From the NCBI GenBank assembly GCA_020634035.1, contig JACKCM010000005.1, positions 248,001 to 312,000 on the forward strand: 64,000 bases of DNA, given 5' to 3'. Under the pieces are notes generated by a model. The model was given only the letters and a program-made list of their open reading frames with translations. It searched no databases and was not told the origin of the DNA. Numbering within the stretch: position 1 is the stretch's first letter; each line of letters begins with the position of its first letter. The translations under genes were made by a program, and so were the position numbers. Shown piece after piece: positions 60,118 through 64,000 of this stretch. Source of the DNA: Candidatus Obscuribacterales bacterium. Lineage in GTDB: Bacteria; Cyanobacteriota; Vampirovibrionia; Obscuribacterales; Obscuribacteraceae.

Positions 60118-62072
60118 CCACATCCATGAATCTGAGCACGGTTCTGATGCGTCGGCTGATTCTTATCAGCCGCGTAGTCGGTGCTTCTGTGGCAATTTTA
60201 GCGTTTTTGGTCGTGGTCGGCTGGGCCACCGGCAACTATTCTCTGACAAGACTAATCCCGGATTTTGGAGGCAGTCTTCCTTTTGCCGGGCAGTTGCACT
60301 CGGCAGCCGCCCTCAATCTCTTCTTTCTAGGGGCAGGACTGCTCTGTTACAGCTTCTTAGACAGCAAAATCGGCAAGAAGGCTGCGATTATTCTGGCCAG
60401 TCCCGTAATTATTTCGAGTCTGCTTGCTCTTTACGAAGCCTTCTCTGGGACTGTGCTGGATAGTCTGCGTCTCTGGGCGCCGACGCCTGCGGCTCCCGGG
60501 GTTACTTATCCTACTCCGATGATTCCCGAGGCTGCTTTTACTTTGCTTTGCCTGGCTGTAGCCCTTGTGCTAATCGGAAGAGATTCTGAAAAGGCTGTCG
60601 GTCCTTCTCAGATTGCGGCACTCTTATCAATACCTGTGCCGATTCTGATTCTGTTCGGGGCGGCCACTCGCTCTCCCAAGCTCTGTGCCCTGGGTGGCTG
60701 TTTCGAGATGTCCCTTGCCTTTGCTTTGCTTACACTTTTGCTTGCGGTGGGCATCATTTTCTCCCGACCGGATCAGGGCATGGCCCGTCTTCTCTCCAGC
60801 ACCTCCGGCGGTGGCAGGCTCTGTCGACGTGCTCTGGTTGTGCTTGCATTTTTGCCGGGTTTGCTTATTTTGAGGACCATGGCGGTCAATTATAGGGTTG
60901 GTAAGGAAGTCCTGGTGGAGGAGCCTCTCAGTTGGGCTCTATTCGGTTTGATCCTAATTGGAATAGTCGCTTATATGGTGGTCTCGGGGGCCCGCAGTCT
61001 GGAAGTTCTGGAGACGCAGAAAGAAGAGATTGTCGATAAATTGCTCGAGACGGAACAGGCCCTTTCGAACAGCTATAAAGTAAGCGTCGAAAACTCCCAG
61101 GCAATTACCGGTATAAGATACAAGCGGATCTGTTTGATTTGCAGCCAGGATTTCGATGAGAGCCTCACGATATGTCCTCTGGATGGAGGCGATCTGGAGA
61201 GAGTTTTAGACGAATCGCTCGAAGGGCTGCTATTTGCAGAGAAGTATCAGATCGACTCTCTGCTTGGAACAGGCGGCATGAGTAGTGTCTACAAAGCTCA
61301 CCATTTGGATCTGAAAAAAGACTTTGCGATCAAAGTTCTGAAAAATGCTTCCGGTACCGAAGCCTTGAAACGATTCAAGCGAGAAGCCCAGGCGACCAGC
61401 AGCCTCAATCATAAGAACATTGTCGGTGTCACCGACTTTGGTATCGCACCGGATGGAAGGTCTTATATTGTGATGGAATTTGTCGAGGGCGAGAGCCTTT
61501 CGGAGCTTGTTCGCCGAATGGGGTCGCTCACCCCCAAAGTCTCGAGCTATCTTATAACCCAGATCTGTGATGGATTGATTCATGCCCACGAAGCAGGTAT
61601 TGTGCACCGGGATCTGAAACCCGCCAATATTATGCTGGTCAAGAACAAGCAGGATGGTATCACCGCCAAGATAGTCGACTTCGGTCTGGCCAAAATCCTG
61701 GATGACGGCATGGATAAATCGCAACAGTTGACCCAGACCGGAGAATGCTTCGGCAGCCCGCTATATATGAGTCCGGAGCAGTGCCTGGGCACCACTGTGG
61801 ATCATAGAGCCGATATCTATGCGCTCGGCTGCATCGCCTACGAGTGCCTGACCGGCGCGCCGCCTATAATCGGCACTACCATCCTCGACACTTTCAACCG
61901 GCATCTCAAAGATCCTCCCCCGCCATTTCCTCCAGAGTTAAATGTCCCTAAAGAATGGGCGGCGATTATATTTACCGCCCTGGCCAAGAAGGCAGAGCAT
62001 CGTCCTGCCAGCGTCCGAGAGTTCAAAGAGGCTTTTAAAAAGCCTCTACATAGTGCGAACGTACCTAAGTGA
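60114..62072 (+). CDS. Multi-pass membrane Ser/Thr kinase with zinc ribbon
   Basis: Residues 1-300 contain about eight membrane helices (LILISRVVGASVAILAFLVV, LNLFFLGAGLLCYSFL, AAIILASPVIISSLLALY and others), a sensor-type domain with YPTPMIPEAAFTLL between helices. A coiled-coil segment, then a CxxC...CPxDG zinc ribbon (ICLICSQDF ... ICPLDGGDL), leads to a Hanks kinase with LGTGGMSSVYKAH, DFAIKVLKN, IVHRDLKPANIML, DFGLAKI and GSPLYMSPEQC, all catalytic residues present. Its start overlaps the thioredoxin-like stop. Its last 27 bases overlap the convergent barrel gene. A redox or envelope signal is a plausible input, by context only. Confidence 0.9.
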   Translation: MTTSMNLSTVLMRRLILISRVVGASVAILAFLVVVGWATGNYSLTRLIPDFGGSLPFAGQLHSAAALNLFFLGAGLLCYSFLDSKIGKKAAIILASPVIISSLLALYEAFSGTVLDSLRLWAPTPAAPGVTYPTPMIPEAAFTLLCLAVALVLIGRDSEKAVGPSQIAALLSIPVPILILFGAATRSPKLCALGGCFEMSLAFALLTLLLAVGIIFSRPDQGMARLLSSTSGGGRLCRRALVVLAFLPGLLILRTMAVNYRVGKEVLVEEPLSWALFGLILIGIVAYMVVSGARSLEVLETQKEEIVDKLLETEQALSNSYKVSVENSQAITGIRYKRICLICSQDFDESLTICPLDGGDLERVLDESLEGLLFAEKYQIDSLLGTGGMSSVYKAHHLDLKKDFAIKVLKNASGTEALKRFKREAQATSSLNHKNIVGVTDFGIAPDGRSYIVMEFVEGESLSELVRRMGSLTPKVSSYLITQICDGLIHAHEAGIVHRDLKPANIMLVKNKQDGITAKIVDFGLAKILDDGMDKSQQLTQTGECFGSPLYMSPEQCLGTTVDHRADIYALGCIAYECLTGAPPIIGTTILDTFNRHLKDPPPPFPPELNVPKEWAAIIFTALAKKAEHRPASVREFKEAFKKPLHSANVPK

Positions 62073-63104
62073 AATACTGGCTGGTGCCACCAGACCAAGT
62101 TGGCGGCGCGGATTGAAGGCACCGGGGACGATACTGCCATTTGGCAGACGCTGTGGTGGTCCCGGTAGAGCGGTGGCTCCGGGATTGATATGCTGACCGA
62201 TGGTTATCGGCACTTCTAGAATAAGCATATGACGCTTATATTGATAAGAGAAACCAGGCGCCACAGCCAGAGCCCATCCCGGTTGTCGAAAACCGCGATT
62301 CGATCCGATCAGATCTCTGCTTCTCAAGCCGTCCCAGTGCAGGGTGCCTCTGAGGCGTAAGCCACGAAGCATCGGTTTGTCCCAGGTCTTTGGAATGCGT
62401 GATGAGAAACCGGCTCTCAGGGTCCAGGTATCGGCTACGGAGTTTTGCAATCGAGAGAGAAAAATCGGATTGAGCGGTACGCCCAAGCTCTCGATAATCG
62501 AAGGGGTGCCGTTAGTGACTCTCGGGTTGGCGAGATATATCGCAGAAGAGAAAAGGGTGGTATCCCTGAAAGGATGCATGCCTCGTAAGACTTTATAGGC
62601 ATCATAGCCGAATAGAATGCCGACACCACCGTCGCCGGGCAGCGCCGCCGGAGGATAGGCGGATCTTGGGCGGGGATCGAGACCCTGTTCGTTGGGGATG
62701 ACCCTTCGAGCTTCCCAACTGCCTGTGGGCAGTTTGATACCCATACCCAGGGAGACGTTTTCGAAGGGATGTTCTGAGGGATCGAGCACAAAAGACTGGC
62801 CGTAGAGACTGAGATCTCCTACACCGTTTATTCCAAAACCTCGACGGGCGCCCTGGTCTATACCCAGGGGCGGCAGAATGGTCGAAAAATTGTTGAAAAC
62901 CACAGGCAGGGTGCCGGTCAGTCTTACCCTGTTGTTGACTTTATAGAGCGCTGTGACATCCAGGGTGCTGAGCCGGATTTTTGGACCCCAGAGCTCGGTG
63001 AAGCTGCGGTTATAGCGCGAATTGAAATATGAGCGATCCGCAGAAGCGTAGCGCCAGCCGGCAGATAGTTGAAACTTTCCTCCAGTCGAGCCTAACCCGG
63101 GCAC
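62046..63104 (-). CDS. Outer-membrane beta-barrel-like protein, body of a gene split by an in-frame TGA
   Basis: From GTG at 63104, 352 residues rich in alternating amphipathic strands and aromatic girdle residues (KFQLSAGWRYASADRSYF, VTALYKVNNRVRLTGTLPV, GDLSLYGQSFVLDP, SLGMGIKLPTGSWEARR, GFSYQYKRHMLILEVPITI, SLRYVRTM end). The final aromatic-containing strand and the lack of a signal peptide in this part mark a barrel body. The six codons GCA GCC GCT AGA GGA ATC and a TGA separate it in frame from a signal peptide at 63123-63212. Either the gene is a recent pseudogene, there is a sequencing or assembly error, or TGA is read through. It may be a transport-related barrel; no family is named. 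Confidence 0.7.
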   Translation of the reverse strand: MPGLGSTGGKFQLSAGWRYASADRSYFNSRYNRSFTELWGPKIRLSTLDVTALYKVNNRVRLTGTLPVVFNNFSTILPPLGIDQGARRGFGINGVGDLSLYGQSFVLDPSEHPFENVSLGMGIKLPTGSWEARRVIPNEQGLDPRPRSAYPPAALPGDGGVGILFGYDAYKVLRGMHPFRDTTLFSSAIYLANPRVTNGTPSIIESLGVPLNPIFLSRLQNSVADTWTLRAGFSSRIPKTWDKPMLRGLRLRGTLHWDGLRSRDLIGSNRGFRQPGWALAVAPGFSYQYKRHMLILEVPITIGQHINPGATALPGPPQRLPNGSIVPGAFNPRRQLGLVAPASISLRYVRTM

Positions 63105-63122
63105 GATTCCTCTAGCGGCTGC

Positions 63123-63212
63123 TCATCCCTGGGCCAGGGCGAACGGCGCTTTCAAGAAAAAGAAGACACCGGTGAGGAGGATAGTAAGGTAGATTTTGGA
63201 AGCGATTTTCAC
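63123..63212 (-). pseudogene. Signal-peptide fragment in frame with the barrel gene, ended by TGA
   Basis: GTG at 63212 begins VKIASKIYLTILLTGVFFFL (first residue read as Met), then KAPFALAQG and TGA at 63123-63125: a textbook signal peptide cut after about ALA. It is in the same frame as the barrel body that resumes 18 bases later, so the two are one interrupted gene. A longer upstream start exists but its extra residues are basic and unlike a signal peptide. Confidence 0.6.
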
Positions 63213-63246
63213 CGCTATAGTATAGCTTAAATGAAATGGGCTCGAA

Positions 63247-64000
63247 CTAGACGATAAACCAGAATGTGCTGCCTTCGCCTTCCTTCGAGGTGACGCCAAT
63301 CTCTCCGCCATGCTGCTCTACGATTGTTTTAGATATGGGCAAGCCCAGACCTGTGCCACCTTTTTCGACCTGATCTGATTTGTCTACCTGTTTGAATCGT
63401 TCGAAGACGTCTCCCAGTTTCTCTTCGGGAATGCCGCGCCCTTTATCTGTGACCGAGATCCTCACCCTGTCTTCGTCTAAGGCTTCGGTCTTGATCACTA
63501 TCGATGAATTGGCGGCAGAGAACTTGATGGCGTTAGAGAGAAAGTTGATAAGCACCTGAACCAGTCTGTCTTTATCTGCCACCATTTTGATATTGGAGTC
63601 GATCATCTCTAGCTTGATCTCATTTCTTTCGGCGAGCTGTTTCACCGAGGCAATAGATGCGTAGATTATTTCCTGGGTGCTGGTCTCTTTGATGACCAGA
63701 TCAAAGGCGCCACCCTGCATGTCTTCGATGCTGAGCAGGTCGTCAATCAGCCTGATTACCCGGTCGGTGTCATGGGCGGCCATGGTGAGTCTGGACTGGG
63801 CTTTTTCGGTCAGCTCGGCAATTATGCCGTGGGAGAGATTATGAAGCGAGTACTGTACTTTGGATAACGGCACGGAGAGTTCGTTGCGAACCAGTTCGAC
63901 CAGATGTTTGCGCTGACGGTCTACTCTTGCCAGATCACTGGCGGTGGCATGAAAGACTCGATCTAGTTGGCTGATTTCATCGTCACCACCTACCGGTGGT
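63247..64000 (-). CDS. HAMP/histidine-kinase-like protein with Asn in place of the phospho-acceptor His, 5' end beyond window
   Basis: The visible part begins with a HAMP-like linker (DEISQLDRVFHATASDLARV) and a dimerisation helix whose H-box reads LVRNELSVPLSKVQ: Asn (codon 63883-63885) stands where histidine kinases have His in HELRTPL. The ATPase domain is complete: N-box NFLSNAIKFS, G1 DKGRGIP, F FERF and G2 GGTGLGLPISK. It therefore binds ATP but cannot autophosphorylate at the usual site; a regulator or pseudo-kinase role, or partner trans-phosphorylation elsewhere, is likely. Any input domain lies to the right of the window. A promoter for the barrel gene would fall in the 34-base gap. 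Confidence 0.9.
   Translation of the reverse strand, partial: PPVGGDDEISQLDRVFHATASDLARVDRQRKHLVELVRNELSVPLSKVQYSLHNLSHGIIAELTEKAQSRLTMAAHDTDRVIRLIDDLLSIEDMQGGAFDLVIKETSTQEIIYASIASVKQLAERNEIKLEMIDSNIKMVADKDRLVQVLINFLSNAIKFSAANSSIVIKTEALDEDRVRISVTDKGRGIPEEKLGDVFERFKQVDKSDQVEKGGTGLGLPISKTIVEQHGGEIGVTSKEGEGSTFWFIV

Noticed and set aside
63123..63125. TGA as a sense codon genome-wide (alternative code) to join signal peptide and barrel
   Set aside because: Many intact genes in the window end with TGA (for example the LRR gene at 55983, minE, the ClC gene at 50723), so a code change is excluded; only local read-through, mutation or error remains.

Overview
The window most resembles the chromosome of a non-photosynthetic relative of cyanobacteria, such as a Candidatus Obscuribacter-like member of Vampirovibrionia/Melainabacteria. 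This is an inference from gene content, not a search result. Pointers are a minC-minD-minE-rodA operon, an exported protein ending in three S-layer homology domains as in cyanobacterial envelope proteins, an outer-membrane barrel and KdsD (so a diderm cell), several Hanks-type kinases including one fused to a PQQ propeller, and a polyphosphate kinase and glycogen enzymes among universal stress proteins. No rRNA, tRNA, insertion sequence, prophage or CRISPR array was recognised. Genes are tightly packed on both strands.

Layout. 1-7.2 kb: a truncated Ser/Thr kinase, a divergent pair of exported proteins sharing an N-terminal domain (one carries a TraB/GumN domain), a coiled-coil protein, a sigma-70-like protein without region 4, and KdsD. 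7.5-11.4 kb: kinase-propeller fusion, a UbiA/MqnP-type prenyltransferase and an unknown protein. 11.3-20.0 kb: a six-gene minus-strand operon of lipid-type enzymes (UbiA-like prenyltransferase, rifampin-phosphotransferase/PEP-synthase-like enzyme, BtaA-like aminocarboxypropyl transferase, phytol/dolichol-kinase-like protein, GNAT, AMP-ligase). Its product is not known to me and it is the best candidate for an undescribed system. 20.1-23.9 kb: cell-division and cell-shape operon with an unusually long acidic MinC. 24-31 kb: amino-acid permease, MeaB, a short-repeat secreted protein, NagA, a three-fold MshEN-like protein and TPR proteins.

31.2-33.9 kb: a helicase fused to a sigma-70 region 4 domain, preceded by a LexA-box-like palindrome, then a solitary Dam-type methylase whose start codon lies in a perfect inverted repeat. 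34-50.7 kb: energy-storage and stress region with the ppk1-lipoprotein propeller-USP operon, GlgX, glycogen phosphorylase, a second USP gene, TPR and membrane proteins, and the seven-repeat SLH protein. 50.7-55.9 kb: two tandem ClC-CBS-USP proteins, one with channel-like and one with antiporter-like key residues. 56-64 kb: LRR protein, SprT-like protein, YjbQ, a LOG-like protein, a thioredoxin-like protein coupled to a membrane Ser/Thr kinase, an outer-membrane barrel split from its signal peptide by one in-frame TGA, and a histidine-kinase-like protein whose phospho-acceptor position is Asn.

Together the genes suggest a cell that stores polyphosphate and glycogen, senses conditions through many Ser/Thr kinases and USP modules, and makes an unusual amino- or isoprenoid lipid. 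Start codons were chosen by Shine-Dalgarno spacing and are uncertain where stated.
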